Assembly (NCBI GenBank): GCA_039591615.1
Contig: JBDHDH010000044.1
Location: 1 to 27,373 of the forward strand
Length of the DNA stretch: 27,373 bases
Source of the DNA: JBDHDH01 sp039591615
Lineage (GTDB): Bacteria; Gemmatimonadota; Gemmatimonadetes; Gemmatimonadales; GWC2-71-9
Reading direction: 5' to 3'
Shown: in pieces, positions 7,915 to 16,662 of the stretch
Numbering within the stretch: the first letter of the stretch is position 1
How the letters are laid out: the number at the start of each line of letters is the position of its first letter
Notes under the pieces: generated by a model
Seen by the model: only the letters and a program-made list of their open reading frames with translations
Databases searched by the model: none
What the model was told of the DNA's origin: nothing
Program-made: the position numbers and the translations under genes

Positions 7915-8103
7915 CCCCTGAATCGCGGTGTTGACGGAGCCCTCGGGGCTGGAACGCGATGTCGGAGGCGGTGATTGGAGCCCAGTTTCCACGCGTCTAG
8001 CGATTGGCCTCCCGCTTCCGCTATTCTTGGTGTCTAGCTGTCTCTTCGGGGCAGCTCCATGCTCACCCACAACAGCTTTCTGGTTCGGTAAGGCGGTGAT
8101 CCG

Positions 8104-10926
8104 ATGCTCGGACGTCTCCCCAAGACCGCGGCACGGTTGTGGCTCGCGCTGGCTGTCCCGGCCTTACTCAGCGCACCGCAGGCTCTCGCGCAACTTCGAA
8201 CTGCGTCGCGTGTTACCACACCACTGCAGGCCCTTGGCTTCACCATCGGCGACGATTATCACCTCGCGACATACACCCAGTTCGTCGATTACTGGAACAC
8301 GCTCGAAGCCGAATCGCCGCGGTTGGTAGTGGAGGAGATCGGCACGACCGCCGAAGGCCGTCCTCAGTACATGGCGGTCATTACATCGCCGGAGAATCAC
8401 GCCAGCCTCGTGCGCTACAAGGACATCGCGCGGCGTCTCGCACTCGTTGAAGCAGTGACAGACGAGCAAGCCCGGCAGCTAGCCACCGAAGGCAAGGCCG
8501 TCGTATGGATCGATGGAGGCCTACACGCCACGGAAGTACTTGGCGCGCATCAACTCATGGAGCTCGTGTACCAGATGGTGAGCCGGGACGACGCAGAGAC
8601 GTTGCGGATTCTCGACGACGTCATCATCCTCGCCGTTCACGCCAATCCAGACGGTATGGAGCTGGTTTCAAACTGGTACATGCGCGAGCCCGAGCCGGAG
8701 AAGCGTAGCACACGGGGGGTCCCGCGCCTCTACCAGAAGTACATCGGACACGACAACAACCGCGACTTCTACATGGTAACGCAGCCTGAGACGGAGAACA
8801 TGGCGCGGGTCATGTTTCGGGAGTGGTTCCCCCAGATCATTTACAATCACCACCAATCCGGCCCGGCCGGCACCGTCATGTTTGCTCCGCCGTTCCGGGA
8901 TCCGTTCAACTACAATTTCGATCCCCTCGTTTGGGTCGGCACGGACATGGTTGGCACCGCCATGCACCATCGGTTCATAGCTGAAGGGAAGCCCGGCACG
9001 ACCATGCGTGGCGGAGCGGGCTACTCGACTTGGTGGAACGGGGGACTCCGGACCACTGCCTACTTTCACAATCAGATCGCGCTGCTTACGGAAACTATTG
9101 GCAACCCCACTCCAACGGAGATTCCACTCCTCCCGGACCGACAGCTGCCGAGTGGAGATCTTCCGTACCCCATCGAGCCGCAGCCGTGGCACTTTCGTCA
9201 ATCCATCGACTATTCGATCACCGCCAACCGCGCGGTGCTCGATTACGCGTCCCGGTATAGGGAGACGGTGCTCTTCAACATCTATCGAATGGGGAAGAAC
9301 TCGATCGAGCGGGGGAGTCGGGATCATTGGACCGTGCATCCCACTATGATCGACGCCGTGAAAGCGGCGGCGAAAGAGCGTGAAACCGAAGAGGACGCAC
9401 CGGCCTTTCTCCGGCGATGGCGCGGGATTCCCAAAGAGCATTTCAGTCTATTGCGCGACCCGGCAGACCGGGATCCCCGGGGCTATGTCCTCCCGTCGAG
9501 CCAGCGCGACTTCGCCACTGCAACGAAATTCGTGAACACTCTCATCAAGACGGGAATCACCATTCATCGAGCTACCCGCGACTTCGAAATTGCAGGCAAG
9601 GCGTATCCGGCTGGCTCATACGTGGTCGAGGCCGCCCAGGCCTTCCGGCCCCACATCATGGACATGTTTGAGCCACAGGATCACCCGAACGACTTCGAGT
9701 ACGAGGGAGGTCCGCCAATCCGACCATACGACAACGCCGGATGGACCCTCGCGTACCTCATGGGCGTCGAATTCGATCGCGTGCTGGAAGGTTTCGACGG
9801 ACCGTTTCGGAGAATCGAAGGGTTCGCGTCCGTACCCCAGGCCACGATCACTCGCGCGAATGGCGCCGTCGGGTTTCTCCTCAGCCACCGGGTGAATGAT
9901 GCGTTTGTCGTCACGAATCGGTTGCTCAAGGGGAATCACGATGTGTATTGGCTTACACAATCGGTAACGGCAAATGGTAAGAACTACCCCGCTGGGACTA
10001 TCTATGTGCCTGCAAGTGCCGCATCCACCGCCATATTACGGCAGGCGGCAGCGGAGCTCGGCATTGGTGCCGAGGGGGTGGCCGAGACGCCGGGCGCGAG
10101 GGCTCTTCAGATGAGACCGGTACGCATCGGGCTCTGGGATCGATACGGCGGCTCGATGCCCTCTGGGTGGACACGCTGGCTGCTCGAGCAATTCGAGTTT
10201 CCTTTCGAAACGGTGTTCCCTCCAATCCTCGACGAAGGGAACCTGCGCGCCAAGTACGATGTGCTTGTGTTCCCTACCGGAGCGATCACCATGTCCGACC
10301 GAGAGGATGCGTTCCGCCCGTCCTTCGGATCAGAGAATCCAGAGCAGATCCCACCGGAGTACCGCAGCCGGCTGGGCCGGGTCACCTCGTCGAAGACGGT
10401 TCCGCAGCTCAAGCGGTTTCTCGAGGATGGGGGCACGATCATCGCCATTGGGAGCTCGACCGCCATAGCACACCACCTGGGCTTGCCGGTTGCCAACCAT
10501 CTCACCGAGGAAGACGACAAACCGCTGTCACGTGACGAGTACTACATCCCGGGGTCGGTCCTCGAGGCAAAGGTGAACCTCGCCGAACCGTTGGCCTATG
10601 GGCTTCCCGAACGTGTAACCGTGTTCTTCGACAACAGCCCAGTCCTGCGCCTGCTCCCCGAGGCGGTGTCGCACGGCGTGAAGCCTATAGCGTGGTTCGA
10701 CTCTGCCGCCCCCCTCCGAAGCGGGTGGGCCTGGGGTCAACACTACCTGAAAGGTGGGACCGCGATTGCGGAGGCACAGTACGGGAGCGGCGCGGTCTTT
10801 CTCTTTGGTCCGGAGATCTTGCACCGCGCACAGCCGCACGGCACGTTCAAGTTCTTCTTCAACGCCATTCGTCTCGCGGGGGCATCGCGCGCTTCCCGGA
10901 CGGCGGCGATGAAAGACTCCAACTGA
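8104..10926 (+). CDS. Secreted M14-family zinc carboxypeptidase
   Basis: The 940-residue protein has a clear signal peptide (LWLALAVPALLSAPQALAQ, cleavage near residue 29-30). The M14 zinc site is seen as GGLHATE (His141, Glu144) and a third ligand in YNHHQSGP (His249 or 250). Other family features are HANPDGMEL, HDNNRDFYM and ALLTETIGNPTP, which should hold the catalytic Glu. After residue about 430 the protein carries a long extra region, including a class I amidotransferase-like fold near 670-860 (RIGLWDRYGGSMPSGWTRWLLEQ, DVLVFPTGAI). Such long M14 proteins are common in Gemmatimonadota and Acidobacteria. It should trim peptides in the periplasm or outside the cell. A TRAP transporter gene starts 86 bases downstream on the same strand. 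Confidence 0.9.
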   Translation: MLGRLPKTAARLWLALAVPALLSAPQALAQLRTASRVTTPLQALGFTIGDDYHLATYTQFVDYWNTLEAESPRLVVEEIGTTAEGRPQYMAVITSPENHASLVRYKDIARRLALVEAVTDEQARQLATEGKAVVWIDGGLHATEVLGAHQLMELVYQMVSRDDAETLRILDDVIILAVHANPDGMELVSNWYMREPEPEKRSTRGVPRLYQKYIGHDNNRDFYMVTQPETENMARVMFREWFPQIIYNHHQSGPAGTVMFAPPFRDPFNYNFDPLVWVGTDMVGTAMHHRFIAEGKPGTTMRGGAGYSTWWNGGLRTTAYFHNQIALLTETIGNPTPTEIPLLPDRQLPSGDLPYPIEPQPWHFRQSIDYSITANRAVLDYASRYRETVLFNIYRMGKNSIERGSRDHWTVHPTMIDAVKAAAKERETEEDAPAFLRRWRGIPKEHFSLLRDPADRDPRGYVLPSSQRDFATATKFVNTLIKTGITIHRATRDFEIAGKAYPAGSYVVEAAQAFRPHIMDMFEPQDHPNDFEYEGGPPIRPYDNAGWTLAYLMGVEFDRVLEGFDGPFRRIEGFASVPQATITRANGAVGFLLSHRVNDAFVVTNRLLKGNHDVYWLTQSVTANGKNYPAGTIYVPASAASTAILRQAAAELGIGAEGVAETPGARALQMRPVRIGLWDRYGGSMPSGWTRWLLEQFEFPFETVFPPILDEGNLRAKYDVLVFPTGAITMSDREDAFRPSFGSENPEQIPPEYRSRLGRVTSSKTVPQLKRFLEDGGTIIAIGSSTAIAHHLGLPVANHLTEEDDKPLSRDEYYIPGSVLEAKVNLAEPLAYGLPERVTVFFDNSPVLRLLPEAVSHGVKPIAWFDSAAPLRSGWAWGQHYLKGGTAIAEAQYGSGAVFLFGPEILHRAQPHGTFKFFFNAIRLAGASRASRTAAMKDSN

Positions 10927-11012
10927 GAGCCCAACAAGAACCTTAACTGCCGCACCTCCGCTGCCTCTTGCTCGCACGAGAGGCAGCGGCGGACCACTTG
11001 CGCAGCTGGACC

Positions 11013-12878
11013 ATGCACTCTCCACTCTCCGCCCTCGTTTCCCTCTTGGCAATCGGAGCCGCCGCTTTCCACTTATACGCGGCTGGTGTGAGTCCATTCA
11101 CCGCGCTAGTCCAGCGACCGGTTCATCTCGGGTTCATGGCGGTGTTGGGTTTTCTCGGGCTTGGCGCGCTTCGCTCGATGGGCGAGCCGCAGAGACCGAC
11201 GGGCCGACCCGCTGTCGTTCGACGTCTCGTCACCGCCATCCTCATCGGGGCCGCGCTGGGCAGCTGCGGGTACCTGGTGATCCAACATCAGGAGCTCGTC
11301 CGCCGCGCCGGCGCGGCCACGCCGCTCGATTTCCTTGCGGGCGGAGTTGCGGTGTTGGTGGTGTTGGAACTGGCTCGCCGGACCACCGGTTGGGGCCTCG
11401 TTTCGGTTGCATTTGTTGCCATAGCCTACGCGCTCGTGGGTCCCTGGCTTCCGGGACTTCTGGCGCATCGAGGCTACACGATCCGGCGTCTGATCGAGCA
11501 TCTGTATCTCACGACAGAAGGCATCTGGGGAGTTCCCCTCGGTGTGTCGGCGGACTTCGTCTATCTCTTCGTGCTATTCGGTGCCGTGCTCGACGCGGCG
11601 GGAGGTGGTCAGCTCCTGATCGCCCTGGCGTCAAAGATCGCCGGGCGGACCCATGGAGGACCAGCTAAGACTGCAGCGGTGGCAAGCGCCTTGATGGGCT
11701 CTCTCTCAGGAAGTGCCGTCGCGAACGTCGTGACGACGGGGAGCCTCACCATTCCCATCATGAAAAGAGTCGGCTTCCACCCGCAATTCGCGGCTGCCAT
11801 CGAGGCCGCCGCCAGTACGGGAGGCCAGTTGATGCCGCCGATTATGGGAGCGGGCGCATTCATCTTGGCGACGTGGACGAACATTCCGTACGTTCGTGTC
11901 GCGACAGCGGCGATCATCCCCGCCCTCCTCTATTATGCAGCCCTCTTCATGGCGATTCACTTTCGGGCGGAGCAAGCTGGCCTCACTTCGACGGCCGAGA
12001 AAGAAGCCGCTGCCGTGCTGCCGCGACTGCACCTCCTGGCCCCTCTCGGCATCATCGTGGTGCTCTTGGCGATGGGCCGCTCGCCCATGCGAGCTGCGTT
12101 TTGGGGGGTGGTGGCGGCAGCGATTGCCACGCTCTTCGCGGCAACGACCCGGCTCGACCTCGAGCGAGCGCGGGTAACGGTGGCCGCCGCTGCGAGCGGC
12201 ACGGTTCAAGTAGCGGCGGCGTGTGCGGCGGCTGGGATCGTCGTCGGCGTCGCGTCACTCACCGGGATCGGACTTCGCATGTCCGAGCTCATTGTCACAC
12301 TGTCGGGTGGCCACCTCCCTGCAGCCCTCATTCTCACGGCAGTCGGTGCCATTGTCTTGGGGATGGGACTACCCACGACAGCCGCCTACATCGTACTGGC
12401 GGCCCTCGGAGCACCTGCACTCACGGAGCTCGGTGTCCCAATGCTCGCTGCGCATCTCTTCATTTTCTACTTCGGTTGCCTATCCAACGTCACTCCGCCC
12501 GTGGCGCTCGCCGCCTATGCGGCTTCCGGAATCGCAGGATCACCGCCGATGCGCACGGCTGTAACCGCAATGGCTCTGGCAGGTGCGGGGTTCTTGGTGC
12601 CATTCATGTTTGTCTATGGGCCACCGCTCCTGCTCGAGGCTGCCGCTCCAATTGTACTCATCGCCACAGTAACGGGAATCGTCGGGGTTACCGCTCTTTC
12701 CGCTGCGATCATTGGCTTCGCAAGACACCGCCTCTCGACTTGGCAGCGGCTGCTCCTTGCCATCGCGGCCGGTGTTCTGATCTTTCCGGGTGTGGTGAGT
12801 GACCTCCTGGGTATTGCAGCCATTGCCGTCGTGTTCTCGGGGCGCGCGGCTCACCGTCATCAAACCGGGGCACTGTGA
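11013..12878 (+). CDS. TAXI-type TRAP transporter fused permease (DctQM)
   Basis: From ATG 11013 the protein is 621 residues and very hydrophobic, with a DctQ-like four-helix N-terminus fused to a DctM-like large domain. Typical permease signatures are GSLSGSAVANVVTTGSLTIP, GGQLMPPIMGAGAFILA and GMGLPTTAAYIVLAALGAP. The fused form is normal for the TAXI subfamily. It would import a small organic anion using a sodium or proton gradient. The gene overlaps the binding-protein gene by 4 bases (GTGA), so the two are translationally coupled. The open frame extends to 10968, but those 15 residues are charged and add nothing. Confidence 0.9.
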   Translation: MHSPLSALVSLLAIGAAAFHLYAAGVSPFTALVQRPVHLGFMAVLGFLGLGALRSMGEPQRPTGRPAVVRRLVTAILIGAALGSCGYLVIQHQELVRRAGAATPLDFLAGGVAVLVVLELARRTTGWGLVSVAFVAIAYALVGPWLPGLLAHRGYTIRRLIEHLYLTTEGIWGVPLGVSADFVYLFVLFGAVLDAAGGGQLLIALASKIAGRTHGGPAKTAAVASALMGSLSGSAVANVVTTGSLTIPIMKRVGFHPQFAAAIEAAASTGGQLMPPIMGAGAFILATWTNIPYVRVATAAIIPALLYYAALFMAIHFRAEQAGLTSTAEKEAAAVLPRLHLLAPLGIIVVLLAMGRSPMRAAFWGVVAAAIATLFAATTRLDLERARVTVAAAASGTVQVAAACAAAGIVVGVASLTGIGLRMSELIVTLSGGHLPAALILTAVGAIVLGMGLPTTAAYIVLAALGAPALTELGVPMLAAHLFIFYFGCLSNVTPPVALAAYAASGIAGSPPMRTAVTAMALAGAGFLVPFMFVYGPPLLLEAAAPIVLIATVTGIVGVTALSAAIIGFARHRLSTWQRLLLAIAAGVLIFPGVVSDLLGIAAIAVVFSGRAAHRHQTGAL

Positions 12879-13852
12879 GTCGGTTCGCCGTTGCGTTGAC
12901 TGCAATCCTGGTGGGAGCGACGGCGGCCTGCCGTGGCGGGGGAGGGGGCGAGGGTCGCCGGTTTCTCTCCATTGGGACGGCGGGTACGGGTGGCATCTAC
13001 TACCCGCTGGGCGGAGCCATCGCCAGTGTCCTCTCCGATGCAGACACCCTACACCGCTACACGGCGGAGGTCACGGGCGGATCCGTAGAGAACCTCAACC
13101 GGATTGCGAATGGTGAGATTGATCTGGGGTTCTCGATCGGTACGTCCGTGTACGAAGCGTATCATGGTGGTGACAACTTCCCCGTCCCGCTCAGCAAGTT
13201 GCGTGTCATCGCGCCCCTGTACCCCAACGTTACACACATCTTGATTGCGGCGGGTTTCGGTGGAGCGTCGCCGGAAGAGTTCCGCGGGCGGCGAGTTTCC
13301 GTGGGCGCGCCCGGAAGCGGTACCGAACAGGTCGCTCGTCAGCTCCTCAACGTGTACGGGCTAGGGTACGATGACGTAGACGTACGTTACCTGTCGTTCC
13401 GCGAATCATCAGACGCGCTACGGGATGGTGCCATTGACGCCGCGATATTCTCGGTGGGTTATCCGGCTTCCGCGGTGCTGGAAGCCACCACTGCCGGAGG
13501 GGTCCGGCTCCTGGGCCTCGACAGCGACCATCGTACTACTTTGGCCAATCACTACCCGTATTACGAACCGGCAACCATTCCGGCTGGAGCGTATCCCCGT
13601 GTTGATCGGCCTGTGCCGACGGTCTCCGTCATGAACTGGGTCGTGGGAACCAAGGACCTCGAGGCCGACGTGGTGCGGTATGTCCTCACCGCGCTTCGCA
13701 CTGATCGCCAACGGCTGGTTCGAGTACACGACATCGCGCGCCAGATTGACCTGCGCGCCCTGGACCGCACGCCGGTCCCGCTCCATGGAGAAACAGCTCG
13801 ATGGTGGGCGGAAGAGCAAGAACGGGTTGGCGCCACAGGGAGTGATCCATAG
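12875..13852 (+). CDS. TAXI-family TRAP substrate-binding lipoprotein
   Basis: The 325-residue protein starts at GTG 12875, inside the permease stop. A hydrophobic leader ends at Cys19 (LVGATAAC) followed by a Gly-rich linker, suggesting a lipid anchor. The mature domain opens FLSIGTAGTGGIYYPLGGAIASVL, the diagnostic TAXI N-terminus, followed by TGGSVENLNRIANGEIDLGFS and GRRVSVGAPGSGTEQVARQLL. Known TAXI ligands include glutamate and 2-oxoglutarate; the ligand here cannot be read from sequence. The order permease then binding protein is the reverse of the commoner arrangement. The upstream peptidase hints at amino acid uptake, which is inference. Confidence 0.92.
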   Translation: MSRFAVALTAILVGATAACRGGGGGEGRRFLSIGTAGTGGIYYPLGGAIASVLSDADTLHRYTAEVTGGSVENLNRIANGEIDLGFSIGTSVYEAYHGGDNFPVPLSKLRVIAPLYPNVTHILIAAGFGGASPEEFRGRRVSVGAPGSGTEQVARQLLNVYGLGYDDVDVRYLSFRESSDALRDGAIDAAIFSVGYPASAVLEATTAGGVRLLGLDSDHRTTLANHYPYYEPATIPAGAYPRVDRPVPTVSVMNWVVGTKDLEADVVRYVLTALRTDRQRLVRVHDIARQIDLRALDRTPVPLHGETARWWAEEQERVGATGSDP

Positions 13853-13859
13853 CGCCACA

Positions 13860-15053
13860 TTAACTCGGAACTGCCAGTCCCCTCGTTTGGAGTACGCGCT
13901 CGATTGTCTGGCCGATTCTGTTGTTCGGCGTCGAAGCGCCTGCGGTCATCCCAATCGTTTTCACCCCCTTCAGCCACCCAGTGCGAACGGCCTCCGTCTC
14001 GCCGTCCACGGGCTTGTAGCTGATCGCCCCGGTGTCGGGATCGATGCAGAGCGCGTCGGCGATGTGATACGTCTGCAACTTCGACGAGCATATCTTCGCG
14101 AGGTGGTTCGTATTGCTGGAGTTGTAGCCCCCGATGACGATCATGGCATCGAGAGGCGCCTCGATCAGCTCGAGAACGGCATCCTGCCGCTCTTGCGTCG
14201 CCGAGCAGATGGTGTCAAAGGTGCGGAAACGCGCCCCGAGCTGCTCCACGCCGTACCGACGAGCCAATGCTTCGCCCACCTTCCGGCCGATCGCTAATGA
14301 CTCGTTGGCCAACATCGTCGTCTGATTCGCCACGCCGATGCGCTGCAGGTCACGTTGGAAATCGAAGTTGGCAGAGACCTTATGCCCAAACGTATCACGC
14401 ATGACTGCTGCGGCTTCGCCGGACTGCAGGTACCGACATAGCACCTCTGTTTCGTCCATGTTTCGAACGACGAGGTACTTCCCCCCTGGGTGTTTCGATA
14501 CCTGGCTCACTGTAGCCTTTGTCTCTTCGTGAAGGTGCTTTCCATGCACCACTGCCGTGAACCCGTCTCTTGCGTAGCGTTCGACGCGCTTCCAGACGTT
14601 GAGAACCGACCCGCACGTGGTGTCTACCAGCAGGCATCCAATATCGCGCAGCCGCTGAAAATCCCGGAGCGGCACTCCGAAGGCCGGAATCACGACCACA
14701 TCTCCGCCGGCGATGCCGGTGAAGTCGAAACCTCCACGCTTCTCTGGACGGAGGATCACGATCCTCATCGCTTCGAGTTTCGCGTTGACGTGGGGGTTGT
14801 GGATGATCTCACCCATTAGGAAGATGCGGCGGTCGGGAAACTTCGCCCGGGCTTGATAAGCGTACTCGACGGCACGATCCACCCCGTAACAAAAACCGAA
14901 TTCCTTGGCTAACCGGAAGGTCAGATCGCCGACGTTGAGGCTGCCGCCCTGCGAGCGAATGCGCTCGACGAGTTGGCTGTGGTAATCAGTCGAGAGATCG
15001 GCCGAGACTTCGTTCTTGAGACCGAGTCCCTTTCGAAAATAGGTCTGTTCCAT
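13860..15053 (-). CDS. ispH: 4-hydroxy-3-methylbut-2-enyl diphosphate reductase
   Basis: This is the last enzyme of the MEP pathway, reducing HMBPP to IPP and DMAPP with a 4Fe-4S cluster. The three cluster cysteines are visible: Cys55 (EFGFCYGVDRAVEYA), Cys147 (VDTTCGSVLNVWKR) and Cys283 (DTICSATQERQDA). The substrate pocket includes HNPHVN, VHGKHLHEET and GGYNSSNTNHLAKIC. At 397 residues it belongs to the longer class seen in cyanobacteria, plastids and several other phyla, with an N-terminal extension of about 40 residues before the usual start. Its stop lies 7 bases from the convergent TAXI gene. It is the last of three minus-strand genes, 80 bases after the lipoprotein gene. Confidence 0.95.
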   Translation of the reverse strand: MEQTYFRKGLGLKNEVSADLSTDYHSQLVERIRSQGGSLNVGDLTFRLAKEFGFCYGVDRAVEYAYQARAKFPDRRIFLMGEIIHNPHVNAKLEAMRIVILRPEKRGGFDFTGIAGGDVVVIPAFGVPLRDFQRLRDIGCLLVDTTCGSVLNVWKRVERYARDGFTAVVHGKHLHEETKATVSQVSKHPGGKYLVVRNMDETEVLCRYLQSGEAAAVMRDTFGHKVSANFDFQRDLQRIGVANQTTMLANESLAIGRKVGEALARRYGVEQLGARFRTFDTICSATQERQDAVLELIEAPLDAMIVIGGYNSSNTNHLAKICSSKLQTYHIADALCIDPDTGAISYKPVDGETEAVRTGWLKGVKTIGMTAGASTPNNRIGQTIERVLQTRGLAVPS

Positions 15054-15133
15054 CGTTTGAATCTAATCCAGTGGTCCGGACGTGAGCCGCCGGCCTGCCA
15101 CCCCGACGATGCGAGATCGGACGACGGGAAGGA

Positions 15134-15787
15134 TCACTTGTCGGGCACCATGCCCCGACCGGTGGAATCCATCGGCGTATCCGACGGCGCCACTGGCTCG
15201 GCAACGGCCGCGCAGTCCGTTGCCGACGCCGGCTCAACAGGGACTTCGAGGAACACCCCCACCCAGCGTAGGCTGTCATTGGAGTCAACCTCACGAAGCG
15301 TGACGGAGAACCTCCCGGTTACCACCCCGCTCAGCTCCTCCAGAACGGCTGTCCCGTTCACCGCCTGGAACGCGCGGGCCATGGTGCCACCGGTGACCAG
15401 CACACCCATCTGCACGGCGGGTGCGGGCGGATGGCCCCTATTGCTGACAGTTACGGCATACTCAGGGGCCAAGTCACCATCGGGAGCGAGGTGGAAGAGC
15501 GCGATGGTGCCCACGACAGAGTCCTTCGCAACGAGTTGTAGAGCGCGCGGACGCTCGCAGATGACCGCCCGAGCACGCCAGGAGCCATCCACCGTATCGC
15601 GCCAGCCAGCCGAGACGGTAACCAGATGCTCGCGCTGGGGTGACGGAAAGCTCGGCATCGGTGGCAGCGGTCCCTGGCGAACCGAGGCTTCGAGGTCGAC
15701 GCTCTCACCGTCGTCCTTCGTGCCGGAGTCCGACGGGGCGCACGCCAGGCCGCCCGCAATGACAAGCGCAACGATCTTCCGGCTCAT
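15134..15787 (-). CDS. Small putative lipoprotein of unknown function
   Basis: The start is taken at the ATG ending at 15787, which overlaps the thioesterase stop by 4 bases (ATGA) and gives a 217-residue protein. It opens MSRKIVALVIAGGLAC with a cysteine at 16 after a hydrophobic stretch, then an acidic, Ser-rich linker (SDSGTKDDGESVD), as in a lipoprotein. The body looks like a beta-sandwich with repeated short strands (TIALFHLAPDGDLAPEYAVTVSN, GVLVTGGTMARAFQAVNGT). I recognise no family. Translational coupling to the thioesterase suggests co-expression. The frame is open further upstream to 15913, but that part lies over the thioesterase gene and lacks a signal peptide. Confidence 0.7.
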   Translation of the reverse strand: MSRKIVALVIAGGLACAPSDSGTKDDGESVDLEASVRQGPLPPMPSFPSPQREHLVTVSAGWRDTVDGSWRARAVICERPRALQLVAKDSVVGTIALFHLAPDGDLAPEYAVTVSNRGHPPAPAVQMGVLVTGGTMARAFQAVNGTAVLEELSGVVTGRFSVTLREVDSNDSLRWVGVFLEVPVEPASATDCAAVAEPVAPSDTPMDSTGRGMVPDK

Positions 15788-16254
15788 TGCACGGCATCGG
15801 CGCCCACTCCGAGCATTCGGCGCGCCTGGGGCTCGGTGAGGGCGAAGGGGTCGAGCTGCTTCCGCAGCTCGGTCGGCATGCGTTGGGGTCTCATGGTGTT
15901 GCGATCCGTGCACACGAGCACCTCGTTCCCGGTGGCCGCCAACCTGTGAGACCCGAGGTGGAGAACATCAAAGTTGATGCGGATCGAGCTAGTGCCGAAG
16001 CGAGTGAAATAGGCTGCCACACGAAGTCTATCGTCCAATCGCGCTGGGTGCTTGAAATCGCAAGTAAAGTGAACCCGTGGGAGCCAGACATTGAACCGGT
16101 CGAAAACCTCACTGTAGGGGAGACCGGCAGCGCGAAAGAGCTCCGTCTCGGCGATCTCGAAGAATCGCACATATGAGCCGTAGAAGATGATCCCGGCGAA
16201 ATCCACATCGGACCAGCGAACGTACTCTTCGATGACGAACGGGCGTGGCTCCAT
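15784..16254 (-). CDS. Acyl-CoA thioesterase, hotdog fold (YbgC/4HBT-like)
   Basis: The 156-residue protein has the 4HBT/YbgC pattern: YVRWSDVDFAGIIFYGSYVRFFEIAE near residues 11-36, where Asp18 matches the catalytic Asp of the family, then LPRVHFTCDFKHPARLDDRL and the strands SSIRINFDVL. It should hydrolyse an acyl-CoA or acyl-ACP thioester in the cytoplasm; chain length cannot be judged. The stop overlaps the start of the lipoprotein gene. The gene is divergent from the small membrane protein at 16315, with 60 bases between. Confidence 0.85.
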   Translation of the reverse strand: MEPRPFVIEEYVRWSDVDFAGIIFYGSYVRFFEIAETELFRAAGLPYSEVFDRFNVWLPRVHFTCDFKHPARLDDRLRVAAYFTRFGTSSIRINFDVLHLGSHRLAATGNEVLVCTDRNTMRPQRMPTELRKQLDPFALTEPQARRMLGVGADAVQ

Positions 16255-16314
16255 GGCGGAAGAAACGTAGAGAGTCCGCTTCGACCTCGCCAGCTGCGTG
16301 GCTATTATGCCAAT

Positions 16315-16641
16315 ATGGCGCTATTCGTCGCCCTCGTTCTCATCGCTTTGGTCGCGGTGGTTTGGTACCTCATCGAGCGCCCGCAGCGTCGCGATTTCTG
16401 GAAGCTCGCGGCCAGGCACCCCGACAACGCCTACGACTGGTTCATTTCCCACGAGGGATGGGTCGTCGTGGATCCCCAGTCATGGCGCGCGCCGAAGCCG
16501 CAGGCAGCGGAGTATACAGGCCCCTTCGTGTTGTGGGTTCCAAAGCTGGGCGGTCGACGGGTGTTGGTCTACGGCCGCCGCGAGGAGGTGAAGGAGTCCC
16601 AGGAGGCCTTCATCCGTGTCTTCGGTCCCTACGGCGAGTAG
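16315..16641 (+). CDS. Small single-pass membrane protein, unknown function
   Basis: The 108-residue protein begins with one clear transmembrane segment (ALFVALVLIALVAVVWYLI, residues 2-20). It is followed by a basic turn and a soluble domain rich in aromatic residues (DNAYDWFISHEGWVVVDPQ, FVLWVPKLGGRRVLVYGRRE). There is no cleavage site, so the domain is probably held at the membrane. I do not recognise a family. It stands alone on the plus strand between a divergent thioesterase and a convergent outer membrane protein gene 21 bases away. Confidence 0.7.
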   Translation: MALFVALVLIALVAVVWYLIERPQRRDFWKLAARHPDNAYDWFISHEGWVVVDPQSWRAPKPQAAEYTGPFVLWVPKLGGRRVLVYGRREEVKESQEAFIRVFGPYGE

Positions 16642-16662
16642 CGCCCTGTCCGGCCTTGGTGA

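Noticed and set aside
7908..7950. Two short hairpins (GGGG-TTAG-CCCC and AGCCC-TCG-GGGCT) after dnaE2
   Set aside because: Stems are only 4-5 bp with no following U-run, too weak to call a terminator.
11873..12802. Open frame of 309 codons overlapping the TRAP permease in another frame
   Set aside because: The permease frame has clear membrane and family motifs; the alternative is a Ser/Arg/His-rich shadow.
14973..15839. Plus-strand open frame of 288 codons opposite ispH start and the lipoprotein gene
   Set aside because: It overlaps minus-strand genes supported by a cluster motif or translational coupling and has no recognisable domain.
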